This document shows positions 10,875 through 22,905 of a DNA stretch of 64,000 nucleotides, piece by piece; within the stretch, counting starts at the first letter, position 1, and every line of letters begins with the position of its first letter. A model generated the notes under the pieces. The model saw nothing but the letters and a program-made list of their open reading frames with translations, did not search any database and was not told where the DNA came from. The stretch lies in assembly GCA_947579605.1 (NCBI GenBank), contig OX388311.1, forward strand, positions 23,376,951 to 23,440,950, read 5' to 3'. This DNA comes from Athripsodes cinereus (lineage: Eukaryota > Arthropoda > Insecta > Trichoptera > Leptoceridae). A program made the translations under genes and the position numbers.

Positions 10875-11698
10875 ATAAATAATATTATTTTAATATTTTT
10901 AATAGTAAGGAATTAAAAAAAAATGTTGTACCTGTCAAATGCACAGATACCTGCGTGCATAAGCAAAGCAAAATGTTTTTATAGAAGTTTGATAAAATTG
11001 TCATCATTTAACACTTCTCAAACGCAAAGTCCAAGAAATGATTTATTTTTAAATAGGTGTAGGTATGTGAGAATTTTTAAATATGTGTAGTGTATTGTCC
11101 TTAACAAAAATCAATTTGTATTTTACTAACGATATATGACCAACATTTCAGTGCTTAGGATGAAGGGGAATTTCAAAATATAAACTGAGTGCAGTTTGGA
11201 AGAACGGAGCAATAAATCGTATCATAACTTAGCGGCAATGCTTCTCTTGACAACATACGTCGACATATTGATCCAAACATATAAATAATGAATTGAAAAA
11301 TGCAAGTTTAAATTTATTACGAAGAATTTCTAATGTTATGTATTGTTAAACTGAAAAGGGTTGACAAAGTAATAAATAAGTTATTGTAAGCTTTATAATT
11401 TTAGTAGAAATTTGACAAGATGGATATTCTTTTCTCCGAAGTAACAACTCTGGTACCAACATAATTTTTTTTATTTTAAATATCATGCATCCCAGTGGCT
11501 CGAATTGCCCTTCCCAAAAATATGCTTTGAAGTTTTTTTGATCCTTTTTAAACAACCTCAAGCCACCTGCCGTATTTTGATTTTTAAAAACTGTACATAC
11601 TTTTTGAATACGATATTTTTTTCGTCTTTCTGTGTGTTGTCCTCTATCTTAAGCAGTCAAGGCGACTAGTGTTTAGAACTTTTATGATAGATATATTT
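10875..11698. other. unassigned A+T-rich DNA
   Basis: A minus-strand frame at 11346-11561 (71 codons) has no motif and is probably chance. Nothing else stands out. Confidence 0.4.
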
Positions 11699-11752
11699 AC
11701 TACTATACTATATCCTCAAGGTGCCTCCCAAGTAGGGTAGGCAGAGAGAATT
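11699..11752 (-). mobile_element. LINE-H family 3' terminus
   Basis: The minus strand reads TTCTCTCTGCCTACCCTACT, then TGGGAGGCACCTTGAGGATA and TAGTATAGTAG. The coding part (ILSAYP) matches the C-terminus of LINE-H proteins. The following ~40 bases match the SINE-1 3' end closely (GGCTACCCTACTTGTGGGAT ... GGTATAGTAG). This short relic is an intermediate between the two families. Confidence 0.5.
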
Positions 11753-12404
11753 TCTTAATTCTGTGAAATATATACACAGTATAATATAAGTGAAATCCAT
11801 TAGTTAGCCTGTTAGTGAATTATTTTTTGAAATGCAATAGATATGCCGCTAGTCTTTATTATTATTCACGACCATTAGTAGAATCAAATTTCATCAATGA
11901 ATCTTGATATTTAATTTCTTACAAATAACTATTTAGATTAAACATTTGATTTTATTGCTTTCGTTCAAGTGCAATTAAGTCTATTGCGATTTCTAAAATA
12001 CACTTTATTATGTAGTACAATGAATTTGGAGAGATTGAGAATATTGAAAACGTATAATCAAGAATTAAATACCGTAAATAATCGAAGCTTAATAATAATT
12101 TGATATCTACTATTGAAACAAAGCGTATTTATTGAAATATTTATTGCATTGGTAGCAGATTACATATAAATGCAAATGTGAGTAGATATGTATGGCAGGT
12201 ACAGCGAATTGTATCAATCATTAACTAAAAAACATTAAGATATAAATATTTTTTGCTATTCAAAACTTACATTCGTTTTCATAAAAAAATAAAGCACCTT
12301 AATCGTTTAAGATGTGGTTTTATGGGAGATGTGGAAAAAATAAAAAGAATTCAGATCAGTTTATTAAAAATCGATTGGGTTGTGTTTGATCAATGAGGAG
12401 TAGG

Positions 12405-12667
12405 TACACTGAGAAAAATACTCAAAACGAATCATTGGTACAGTACTATCAGAATAGTACCAGAGATCGTACAAACGATTCATTGGTATAAATCTATAAT
12501 ATTAACTCTTCGCAAACAAATCATTGCTAAATTTACCAACAATTTGTTTGCGAAGAGTTAATATTATAGATTCGTACTAATGAATCGTTTGTATGATCTC
12601 TGGTCCTAATCTGATAGTACGTACCAATGATTCGTTGTGAAATTTCGTTAGTATTTTTCTCAGTGTA
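12405..12667. mobile_element. foldback MITE with TA target duplication
   Basis: The element is 12407-12665 (259 bp), flanked by TA on both sides. Its termini are CACTGAGAAAAATACT and the inverted complement AGTATTTTTCTCAGTG. Nearly the whole element is one long imperfect inverted repeat centred near 12536: CGAATCATTGGTAC, AGAGATCGTACAAACGATTC and CTTCGCAAACAAATC all recur in inverted form. TA flanks suggest mobilisation by a Tc1/mariner-type transposase. There is no coding sequence. Arms match well, so it is fairly young. Confidence 0.9.
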
Positions 12668-15147
12668 GTGTAGTAAAAGTTACTACATATTTTTATGTTG
12701 GGTACAATAATAATAATTATTATTATTACTGATAATAAGACGTTTCTTACAAGGATCATTACGATTACAGCTGAAGGCCAATGCGATCCCAGAAGAAAAC
12801 CTTAAACGATATTCAAACGATAATACAACTTACAATATATCCTCGATTTTATTAAAAATTCTGCATACGTCACGTCAAAGATATCAACTTCTCCAGCCAG
12901 ACCATTAAACATTTGAATAGTTCTGCCCACTGGAGAGTTTGCCAATATGTTTGTTCTGCTTTGAAGCTGGTATATAATATTAATAAATGTATAACATTAG
13001 GTATTGAATACTATTTTCAATATATTTTTTAAGAATTTTCTATAGATTTTACTACACGCTTTGTTGCCGGAGCGGTAAAATTAACAAACAATTTAGGTAT
13101 GTGTATTTTACTAAAGGTAGTTAGTAATTTGGAAGTGTCTATAATATAATAATAATAATTATTAATATGCACGTATATATTTGTGTTGGATTCTTGAATA
13201 GTTAAATGCGAAATCTTTAAACAGCTTACTACATTAACAACTAGGTATATTAATATATATATTACTTAACAATAATAAAAATAGTGAATACGATTATTTT
13301 TTAACAATACGGCTGTCAGTTATAGCTGCCGCTTCTAAAAGTGCGGTTCAGACACATACATCTGTGTTAAAGATTCAACCGATTTTTTTCTTATTTGAAA
13401 TAATATTCCAATTTAAAATATATCTCTATCTATCTATACCAACACGGCACATAAATAACAAACTGTGAAATAAAAGCTTTACTTTACTTCGTTTGTATAG
13501 ATAGTCTTAAGTTTTAATTTCAAATAATTAAAAATCGCAATGGAAATGGGGAAGTATCACTGGTAAAAATAATAAAAAGCTTTAATTGGATGATATATTA
13601 CATTATAATTGTGTCTTGTTCATACGTACTGATGACTAAACTACTATTTTATAAAATATCTATGCTCTGTATAGATATTTTTATTTTTAATCAAACAGGT
13701 ACGTAACCATAGAATATCTGGAGATTGCACATACATACCTATTTAAGATTTTGATGAATATTATTTTTATAAAGGTAATATAGAATGTAAAATATCTTCT
13801 ATTTTTAAAATGATTTTGTATGTGTAGTTTGAAAGCAAGTACCACATAAACTCCTTCACAATATTGCTTATACCACTATTTTAAAATAGTTTTGTTGTTA
13901 TTATTTTGTTGTACAGACAGGTGAACCACCGTCCTTGCCAGAACGTTCCTTTTCAGTGTTGCCACCACGAAAATTAAACATATTATCAATACACTCGCAC
14001 AGCATACTCGTATTATCATTATTAGGTATCAAAATAACATCACATATAATTACAAGTAAATGTATTACGTATAAGCAGAGTAGTTCTATGATAACAATTA
14101 TATTCTACTAATATCATGTCAACAGGTAGGTAGTCACCCTCATAAATTTAGAACATTTTATCGATGTCAATTTATTAAAACAGAAACATCGGTGATGGAT
14201 CGTTCGAATAAGGAACGTGTTCCATTTTTGATTTTGGTGCAGACACTATTTGAAAATTTCAGGAATCTCCAAGGAACAATTAAAACATAATATTCAAATT
14301 TATCTAAATTTCTGTTTTTTTTGCTCTCAACGTAAATAATTATCAATTCCTCAATACACTAGACTATTTACTAAATTCTATTCATTGATGGATATTACTT
14401 ACTCTGTTTTATTTTTCTTTCATTATTTTGATTATAAAAAAATACTCTTCTTTATTATTTGTTAAGAGGCGACAAACTACATTGAAGAATACCCACCGAC
14501 CACCCGAATAGTTCAGAAATCTGGGGGCTTCCATTTGTTCGATTAAATTTCTACATTAATAAATTTGGGCAACCAGCTTCAGAGGCTACCTTCTATGACA
14601 AAACCCATCATCGAAAATCCTTGTGAGCTATGAATCGTACAAAGAGCTAGAGAGGATCACACAAGACAAAATAATCAAAATGGTAAAAATGATAAAAATT
14701 TTGGTGCGAACCAACCTACATGGATATATTAAACTAGGGGGAGAGAGAAATACTTATCTACTCTTTTTGGAAGATAAGTACTTGTAGATCACAAAATTCT
14801 TTTTCGCATATTGATATAGTTGCATTTATCACGATATGACTGAATAATATAAAATTTTATGTAGGTATACATTTTCAAAGTCGCCGAGTCATGATTGCAA
14901 ATCGTATCCTTAGATACGATCTCGAATAGGTAGGTACCTATATTATGTAGATCTAGTTGGTTGATCTCAAATCACTTCGCGTTATTGTAAAATAGATCAT
15001 TATTTATTACACAATATTGTATTGATCCCAGGGCGTCGGCAGTAGGAATGTATTCATTATGAGCCACTGCTTAAGGGAATCATTATTTTGATATTTTTTT
15101 GTTTCTTTAGCCTTTACAGCTGTACTCTGTACAGCTGTAATTTTTTT
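12668..15147. other. 2.5-kb stretch, mostly unassigned
   Basis: No open frame above 60 codons. Two weak spots are worth noting. A less A+T-rich patch lies at about 13918-13975 (CCGTCCTTGCCAGAACGTTC). At 14460-14690 several frames look mildly protein-like, including YKELERITQDK, which resembles a decayed RTE-like LINE end, but it is too broken to call. Confidence 0.35.
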
Positions 15148-15394
15148 ACTACTATACCAACATGGTATATCTCAGAAGTGGGGCAGCCGACGAACTAAAT
15201 GTAATAAACGTGCAGATTATCCTCTTTGTGCTAGTAAAAAATAAGATATTCAGAATGTGCGGCATGCCTCATCGCTTAATTGTAAATGTTAATTGTCTTA
15301 AAAGTGAGATTTACGAACACCTGCCATTTACAGGACACTCGAAAATTTACATAAAAGAGTGGGAAACCTTATCTTTACCGGGAATTCTACGGGG
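15148..15394 (-). mobile_element. SINE-1 full-length copy, diverged
   Basis: Minus-strand copy with tail remnant TACTACTATACC, AAGTGGGGCAGCC, AAGATATTCAGAATG, GGCATGCCTCATCGCTTAA, CGAACACCTGCCATTTACAG and a degraded head, TTACCGGGAATTCTACGG. The 92-codon plus frame crossing it is antisense to the repeat and not a gene. Confidence 0.8.
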
Positions 15395-17127
15395 TTTACC
15401 ATCAATTGAGATTTCTTCCCATAATTTTCTTCTTCTATGAAGATCGTGACCATTCTACCCTGATCTTCAGCTATTCGTAACGCCTCATACAAAGCTTGTG
15501 TTCCAAATATAAATTTTAAAATATTTTATGCAAATTAAATATTTATAACAATCGTAATACTCAATTAATTTAAAAAGATTGAGAGACTGTATGCGTGGCT
15601 TACTTTTCTGTTTCAAATCACTCAAATTGAACAGCAATTAAATTTATATTTACCAAATATCTATTAAATTAGATTCAGTTCTTTAATTTCATGAGATTTT
15701 TTACGCGATGCTCAATTTGTAAACATGCATTGCGCAGTGTACATATTTTCAAATATGCGCATTAAAATTTTAGTGAATTTGTATGGACGTTATATATATC
15801 TGTATGTCTGTATTTGTGTTAAATACCTGTACACTAAAAAAGTAAATAGGAAACTAATATTCCCCATACAATCTTGCCCTTTTGGCATGTTAGTGGATAA
15901 CGTAATCGTTTTGGTTAATACTATTGTACGAATTTGAAATAAATAATGAAAATATAACATTATCCAAGATCATACCAGAGATATAATATTTCATTAGTTT
16001 AGTAACAATGTTGTACAGTCTGCGTATATAAAATTTACATGTATGGATGGATAATACCCAAATCGTGCTAGTTTCCTACTAAAATATAAATTTTGTATGG
16101 GCAGCAACGCAACAATATGTACATACATGTAATTCACTTAACACATATCTCTACACTCTACATATTTCACCCAGATCTAGAACAGTTTGTTATGTTTTTT
16201 TTTTGTCCTGGACGACAAATGAACATGAAGCCTCATGAGTTACAGGCAACGCAAAGAAGGTTTGGAAGTTTGTCAATTTTTTTGATGTGGCTTTTGAAGT
16301 AATACCTACACTCCGAGTGAAAAAGGGGTTTGCAGCTAGTTTTAAATTGTATAATTATAATACAGTTAGTAAATTTTATAAAACAACAACGAATACGTGG
16401 CAACTAAAAATACTATTTTTATAAATTCAATGAAACACAACCTTAAACCAGACCTGAGTCCAGCGATCTATGTAGGTAAGTGACTGGTTTTTTAGATAAC
16501 TTTTAAATTGTAACAGACAGACAACCTTGCCTAAGAACAAGACTAAGTATATTTTTTATGTGATCAACATACCGAAAATAATCGACACATAGACTTATAC
16601 ACTTGTTTTGTTGTCACAATGGTGTACGTACTTAATCTTACTTGCAGTTTCCTCTCACAGTTATTTTTTGTATAATGTTAATTTAAAATCATGGCAGATA
16701 ATAGCTTCTAACAAATATTTTCCTTATTAGTTGGTGATTGATCATTATTCTTGAAACTACGAGTATTGTCGACATTTAAAGTATTTTCAAATTCGTTGCG
16801 GTATTTTTATATTTATACTGGAATTGACAGACTTTAGATGTCCTTATTTTACATCTGTTGAAACCGTACTAAATTAGAATAATTACAATTCGGGTAAATA
16901 GATATCTTTTTATTTTAAATATATTATTTGGACTTGAATTTGTTTCTATATTTTATATTGTATCACATATTTGTTGGCTAAAAGATGGTTGTCTTTTTGT
17001 TTCTCAAACTGGCAGTCTAATATTTTAGTATTTTTTAACTAATTTACTTCCTGGTGTACAATTGATCAGATAATTTTTTTGGATTATCATTGATGATTAA
17101 TGAATTGACATGGACTGCTTGCACTTT
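15395..17127. other. unassigned A+T-rich DNA
   Basis: Frames at 15725-15937 and 16093-16302 (about 70 codons each) show no motif, and I regard them as chance. Confidence 0.4.
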
Positions 17128-17554
17128 AGGTACAGGAGACATTAAAAATAAATGGAAGGAAAAATGGATCACAGGGGACACTACAAATAAACACCTGGTA
17201 GTGGACCCCACAATTCAAGTACCCGGTTTTGATCTGCCGAGAAAGGTTTGAGTACAGCAAAATAGAGTGAGGACAGAACATGGATGCTGTACCTACTTGC
17301 TCTGGAGGTGGGGAAAAAGAGATTCCCCTGATTGTGAATGTGGAGATGTGCAGACGGTGAGACACATAGTGCAGAACTGCCATCTCAAAAAATTCAGCGG
17401 GGATCTGCAGGACATCCATAAAGCAGGACCGGAGGCGGTGAACTGGCTCTCAGCACTGGAGCCAAGACTGTAGAGGACACGACGCAGCCCACATGGGCTA
17501 AGGTTTATCAACACCGGGCCATACGAAAAGTAAAGTAAAGTAAAGGTACAGGAG
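17128..17554 (+). mobile_element. CR1/Jockey-like LINE 3' end (LINE-G) with TSD
   Basis: The insert 17139-17543 is flanked by AGGTACAGGAG at 17128-17138 and 17544-17554. It encodes the last ~105 residues of a LINE polyprotein: DPTIQVPGFDLPRKV, a stop, NRVRTEHGCCTYLLWRWG, then a zinc-knuckle block CECGDVQTVRHIVQNC and LQDIHKAGPEAVNWLSALEP. In this widespread family the stop codon position normally holds Trp, so TGG to TGA is likely. A conserved 3' UTR (GACGCAGCCCACATGGG) and an (AAAGT)n tail follow. The open frame 17267-17473 is the intact part. The 5' truncation plus TSD is standard LINE behaviour. Confidence 0.85.
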
Positions 17555-18407
17555 GAAGTTTAGAACAGTTTCCTAATTATAGACAAGGTAAAAAAACGTT
17601 CCCCTACAGCGTGCAAATTTATAAATTTGATACTATATAAAAATAGTAATCACCAAAGTCCTTTGTTTTATTACTATCATCTTACATCAATTAATAACAC
17701 CGTGCTTAATCATTTTGCCCACAATAACTCTTTGCTTATCGTCCTTGACATTTCAATCTTGTAGAGCAGGCTCTAGCTGGATGCGTTCATACTACTTTGT
17801 TTTATTTATATCGTCATGCGATGTAATTATTTATTTATTTATATTCAACCGCTGGCTGTTTTGGCTCTTGTTACACTTTTGTTTTACATTTTTTGTGTCG
17901 CCTGCATTAACGTATCTACTTTGTCGCCAACAATTAAAAGTAACGAGTTGAGTAATGTTTTTAACGCATCGAAAGCAAATCAGATAAAAGTTGTACAAAT
18001 TGTCGTTAATTACTTTAACAAAATAGTGGTGGAAGGAATTAATTTAAACAAGTATCCAAGAGTAATATAACACTAGACTACTTGTGCATTTTATAGAAAC
18101 GTTTCAAAAGAAGTTGGAGTAATTTATAATATTGAAATATAATATTGAGCCACTTTAAAGAAGGACTTGTGGTTGTAAATTGACTTGTTCGTAGATGTTA
18201 CATAAGAAACAGCACATGTAGGATTACCACCGGACATAAAAAAAATATGATTGACATTTTTTTCGACTGCTATTTCGCCTGAATTCGAACCGAGAACCTT
18301 CCTGTTTGTATGGGCTTGATTTATCAGCTGATAGTCCCATATACATACATATGTTTCTTCTCACATAACATCCAAAATTATATAAAACCTTTGATCGACA
18401 TAATAAG

Positions 18408-18442
18408 CCGTGGAGCAATCGGGATATGTCGTGATGGTATAG
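18408..18442 (+). mobile_element. internally deleted mini SINE-1
   Basis: The head CCGTGGAGCA is joined almost directly to the 3' end GGGATATGTCGTGATGGTAT, then AG. Only ~35 bp remain of the usual 250. It could instead be a chance juxtaposition of head-like sequence with a 3'-only fragment. Confidence 0.5.
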
Positions 18443-18823
18443 AAAGATAGACATTACAGAATTGTGATTTATTCGTTCTCAAAAAAACATTAATTCAATG
18501 AGTATTTTGAAACAGTGCTTTAAATTCTATATTAGCCCTCAAGCTTTCATGATTTAGCTATAATCTCTATTTCAGCTGATAATCTAGTTTCTATAGATTG
18601 AACAGTTTTTAATACGTATAACAATTTATTATTACATCACAGAAAAACAAAACAGTTACAGTTACGAAGAACATTAATATGTTTCGATGTTAATTACTTA
18701 CAGCTGTATGGTACTAATGTCTAGTAGTAATATATTATTCGACTGAGAAATCATTTGTCTATCTATTGCTAAACAATTATGATTGCTTGATGGTGTTTAA
18801 TAAATAATTATTATATCACGCTA

Positions 18824-18854
18824 CATGGGTGTACCCAGGAGGAGGGGGGGGGGG
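18824..18854. other. transposon-end-like motif and G11 run
   Basis: CATGGGTGTACCCAGGAGGA leads into eleven consecutive G. CAGGGGCGTA-CCAGG-like termini are common at ends of some cut-and-paste transposons, and a related terminus is seen at 53946 and 54448. The G run may be slippage. Confidence 0.35.
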
Positions 18855-18907
18855 ACTGCAGAAGTTACCACCTGCCGTAAGATTAAGAAAATATCTGGAA
18901 TTTAGAG

Positions 18908-19297
18908 ACACTGGCTGAGAGTCCTAGAGAGAGTGGAGTTCAAACTGTGCCTCACGGTCCACAAAGACTTAAACGGCACGGCACCTCAATGCCTCGCTGA
19001 ACTCTGTCCCCTCGATGAAACTCTGAGGCGACCACTGCGATCAGCTTCCACCGCTGTCAACAAACTTGTGGAGCCCAACAGGGCAAACACTTCCAAATTC
19101 GCAGAGAGGAGTTTTAGCGTTGCGGGGCCAACCGCCTGGAACCGATTGCCAGCGGACTTAAGACAGAACCAGCCCACTGCAAAGTTCAGGAGTAAGCTGA
19201 AGACACTGCTTTTCAAGAAAAGCCATGGCGCCCTTGAGATGGTCACGGATCATTAAACGGCGCCAAATACAAATTATCTTTATTATTATTATTATTA
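18908..19297 (+). mobile_element. CR1-like LINE 3' end (LINE-D copy 1)
   Basis: It encodes the last ~115 residues of a CR1/L2-type LINE protein: WLRVLERVEFKLCLTVHK, DLNGTAPQCLAELCP, LRSAS..., then FAERSFSVAGPTAWNRLP, ADLRQNQ and FRSKLKTLLFKK, ending at 19256. This block (FK..LTVHKALNG.AP.YL.EL ... R.FSVAGP..WN.LP..LR) is standard after the RT domain in this group. The UTR has two GGCGCC boxes (19227-19232 and 19259-19264), then ATACAAATTATC and an (ATT)n tail. It is about 95% identical to the copy at 57.2 kb by eye and starts abruptly at the same ACACTGGCTGAGAG region. Confidence 0.9.
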
Positions 19298-19842
19298 AAA
19301 GTAGTACTTATAGAAGTATGAAAAATAGACATTGCCATTGAATATGAAAATTTGGCGCAAGATTGGAGAGGAGGAGGGAGGATACAATTTTGAAAAGCTG
19401 GGTATTAAGTTTGACAGTTGTAACTTTGTAGCAATAAAAAAATTTAAGCTGATGCTACCTTCTAGAGAAAATAACGAATACGCCTTTGCCACATAGATTA
19501 TAATTCAGCTGTTGTGAAAAGTATAAAGACCACACCCGTCATAATTCTGTTTTTATTTATGTTAGTACACTGTATAATACGATAATAGTGATTGACCAAC
19601 TCTACTGATTACTATCTCGTGTTTGATTTACTATTAGGTACACCAATTTGCTAAATACGGAATAACCGTTACTTCACGTAATTATTCATGGTATGTAATT
19701 GAAAATAAAAGTAAAATACTTAATGCTTATTAACTAAACTAACAGATAAAGTAAAATCATCACTCTTATTTTCTTTTGCAGATTTACTTAAATTGAATGA
19801 ATTTTGCACTGTCGTATTTGCTTAACATGTTCATTCTTTTTA

Positions 19843-19889
19843 TAGTAAATAGTAAAAAGTAAACAGTAAATAGTAAATAATAAATAGTA
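19843..19889. repeat. (AGTAAAT)-like short tandem repeat
   Basis: Six or seven imperfect units of AGTAAAT/AGTAAAC in tandem. Confidence 0.7.
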
Positions 19890-19899
19890 CGTACAATCC

Positions 19900-20657
19900 A
19901 CCTGTGGAAATAAAATGAATTTATGATACTCTCTATCAAATCTTTGTGGTTTTAAGCCTGATGGTATATTTGGTAGAGTTTCGAACTTTTTATTGAATAC
20001 AATCTCTCCCAATACCGTGACCGACAATCCACCTTCACCGTCATTTGAGTGTATTATTATGTTTTATTACCAAGACTTATCCTTTACAAATTTAGTTATT
20101 TCACTGAAGACTTAATTATAATAAAAGTATTAGTAATCAGGTATTGAAATTCACATCTATACCTACATTAGTAATATATTATTAATACTCAATAATCTCC
20201 AATCATTAGTGTAATTTAGATTTAATATTAGGTAGCAACATGAAGTTTTATTAATTTGAATCTGTATGCACTACATTAGTAGTAGAAATAATAAACATCT
20301 TCGTAATAGAATTAATAGAATATTATTGTGTTGTGTAATATATGGAAATAATTGTAGTAATGCGCATCGTGAAGGTAAACATTATAACACAAGAAATCTA
20401 GTACAAATTATTATTATAAAATATCAGAGAGATGTTAATAAAATGGAAAACGTAATACGTAACGTAGTGGATACAATTAAAATGTAGAACTATTTACATT
20501 ATTGAAAACATTTTTTCCTATATATTTTCCGTTTCCGATGTGCTTCTTGTTCGTTGCATCATTGGACGTTTGAAAGTTATACAGTTATTTATTTGATACA
20601 TTCGAGTTTAAATCGACCAAGAATCAACCATTTGCGATAATGTATTTTTCCATGTAA
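19900..20657. other. unassigned A+T-rich DNA
   Basis: The 73-codon frame at 20266-20487 is Asn/Ile/Arg-rich and has no motif. No repeat family recognised. Confidence 0.4.
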
Positions 20658-20788
20658 TTTTTTTTTAAGATATATCTGGGTTTTGTTTGTAATAAACCCA
20701 AATACAACCTTATATACCTTTCACAGTAAGCTACTAAAAGATTGTGTCGTGAAAGGGGAGACTCTACCTCCAGGCTATCGATGAACTC
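20658..20788 (-). mobile_element. SINE-2 copy with internal deletion
   Basis: Minus-strand copy. It has the 3' hairpin region (TCTGGGTTTTGTTTGTAATA), CCTTTCACAGTAAGCTACT and GTGTCGTGAAAGGGGAG, then jumps straight to ACTCTACCTCCAGGCTATCG. About 55 bases holding the B box are missing compared with the other copies. In an intact copy both breakpoints carry GAG. Confidence 0.85.
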
Positions 20789-21643
20789 AAATAATTAACA
20801 TCATTGGTAACTATTTGAGAAGAGGAACTTACTAATATGTTTGTTATTGAAATTCTCATACACAATTTTTACTTCACCTCGCTGCTTCTATTGCGGGTGG
20901 ATTTTTTTTTTCCATATTTTACATTTTCCGTCTTTTAGAATCTAAAACCTATAAGCTTAAAACTCTTTCAATCTTAGAATGACATAGCTTTTAACATTTT
21001 CACAAAAAAAAATATTCATAGTGCATCTAATAGTTAACAAGTATCTACCAATAAATAAATTAATAAATGATAAAGTTATATTAAATATGAATAAATAAAA
21101 AAATCCATAATCTGATCTATAACTAAATTAATAGAAATCTTAAAAATAGATTGGAGCTTATAGAGGTTTAAAATTACGTTTATGTTTATGAAATATGTCG
21201 CCACACGCAGTCAAACCTTATGATTTATTAATCAAGTGAATTTATTATTTATGCATTTTAAAGCGCAGTTGAATTATATTGTGTTACGTTATCAAACTAA
21301 GTTTATTTTTTAAGTCACGCTCGTGTGTTTCTAATCTTTCCAGAAGCTTTAATATTGTCATTAAGGGAATATCAAAAAGTATTTTGGAAAGTGAAATCAT
21401 ATTTGGAGTTTTCTAAGCTTATTACGATTTCATTATAATATTGCCTACGTTCACGTGCATACATAATTGTTTGAATATTAGAGCAAGATTTATTTTAAAT
21501 GATGACCAAGATTTCATAAGCTAAGTTCCATGTCTCGTACTTGAAAGATGGGATGGAGCTAAAAAAAAAATGAATTGTTATAAAAGATATATGTTTATAA
21601 TTTCAGTCACATTAAAAAATATCTTTAAATCTTTATTATTGGG
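20789..21643. other. unassigned A+T-rich DNA
   Basis: Nothing recognised; several poly-A and poly-T runs of 8-10. Confidence 0.4.
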
Positions 21644-22070
21644 GTATATCGAACAAAGACTTCTGTCTTTTGAAAATAGGATTCTAAGAAAAATATTGGG
21701 TCCACGACCAGGTATTGCAGAAGGAACTTGGAGGCTTAAAAGTAATGAAGAAATTCGCTCCACAACTAAACAACCTTTCATCACAAGTGAGATCAGATCC
21801 CGAAGATTGTCATGGATTGGCCACGTCGTTAGATCCGGAGAAGAAAGGGCGACTAAAGGTATTCTGCAGGGTAAACCCGAGGGCATAAGACCATTAGGCA
21901 GACCAAGACAAAGATTGTTAGATAACATCAACCGAGATCTGGAGGAGCTCAATGCTAAAGACGACTGGCAGTTCATTGCTCAGGATAGAAAGGCTTGGAG
22001 ATCTATTGTTTCGGAGGCAAAGGTCCTACAAGGGCTGCTCGGCCATCGGAAGTAAGTAAGTATATCGAAC
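21644..22070 (+). mobile_element. 5'-truncated LINE (LINE-B) with TSD
   Basis: The insert 21655-22059 is flanked by GTATATCGAAC at 21644-21654 and 22060-22070. It encodes about 133 C-terminal residues: LLSFENRILRKILGPRPG, IAEGTWRLKSNEEI, SRRLSWIGHVVRSGEERATK, GRPRQRLLDNINRDLEEL and a last block DRKAWRSIVSEAKVLQGL. After the stop comes a (GTAA)n-like tail. The open frame is complete to the C-terminus. Its apparent start at 21570 lies in flanking DNA, so the first ~28 residues of that frame are not LINE. The lack of frameshifts suggests a recent insertion. Confidence 0.9.
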
Positions 22071-22263
22071 TTAGAAGTTTGGCTCAGTTATCAGTTTGAT
22101 TCAAAAATATTTCTGTTTCCTTGAGACACTCTTTATCTACAAATATTAAAGAATTAAGATGTGGTTTAAGTTTAATTAAGTTTCTTCAAAATGATTGGTC
22201 TAAATCAAACAATAGTATTTTTTCATGCGAAATCAATATTGTTTTATTATATCATTACGAAAT

Positions 22264-22456
22264 TTCCTACAAGTGGGGTAGTCAAAAGACCAACCGCATT
22301 TTATAAACATGCAAGTCTTCTTGCCTGGGCCAACAAAACTTGAAACAAGATGGGTGGCCTACGTCTTCGTTGAATTGAGGCTATTAACCGTCTTATTTGT
22401 TAAATACCTGCTTTTTAGAGGACTTAAAAACTTGCAGAAAAGAATGAGAAACTATT
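22264..22456 (-). mobile_element. SINE-1 copy, diverged
   Basis: Minus-strand copy: CTACAAGTGGGGTAG, AGACCAACCGCAT, AAACATGCAAGTCTTCTTGC, GATGGGTGGCCTACGTC, ACCTGCTTTTTAGAGGAC and AACTTGCAGAAAAGAATGAG. It abuts a foldback element starting at 22461. Confidence 0.7.
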
Positions 22457-22460
22457 AATG

Positions 22461-22583
22461 GTGTCGGTGCACACGTAGTAGAATTCCATTATTATGTAAT
22501 TTTAAACAAGTGTTTCTTTCTACTATAGATTATTAGAATAATCAAAGTAGAAAGAAACACTTGTTTCAAATTACATAAGAATG
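22461..22583. mobile_element. foldback element type 1, copy A
   Basis: The head GTGTCGGTGCACACGTAGTA precedes arms at 22492-22524 and 22546-22578, which are inverted complements of 33 bases with one mismatch (arm core AAACAAGTGTTTCTTTCTAC). The 21-base loop is A+T-rich. The same head and arm sequences recur at 56.1 kb, where the loop carries a different, longer insert. Confidence 0.8.
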
Positions 22584-22789
22584 GGAAACCTTAGTATAAT
22601 TATTGACAATGTGTAGATCTCACTTTTCTCTTAGAGTGTTTTCAAAATACTTTCAAGAATATCATCAAGAACTTTTCTATAATGGTTACATTTATAATAA
22701 GGTTAATATAAATTGTCGATAAATCAAGCTTTATAGACAATATCAGTAAAATAAAATCTTCTCCTTCTTCCTTTTTTGATAGATATTTA

Positions 22790-22905
22790 GATCTTTTTAA
22801 TAGCGTTGAGGTCTTTTGGGATACAGAGCTTCAGCTGTCGCCATCTCTTTGCAGGTCTTCCAGGTTAACAAGTTCCAGTTGGCACGTTGTTTGCGGCTAT
22901 TTGGT
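22790..22905 (-). pseudogene. LINE C-terminal remnant
   Basis: On the minus strand one frame gives VPTGTC, a stop, then PGRPAKRWRQLKLCI. The GRPAKRW signature marks the region just before the C-terminus of many LINE proteins. There is a stop inside, and the flanks are not readable. The exact family is not resolved. Confidence 0.5.

Noticed and set aside
18986..19246. 86-codon minus-strand frames at the two LINE-D copies (also 57313-57573)
   Set aside because: Conserved between copies only because the sense strand is a LINE; they are shadows.
21578..21976. 132-codon minus-strand frame
   Set aside because: Antisense shadow of the LINE-B coding sequence.
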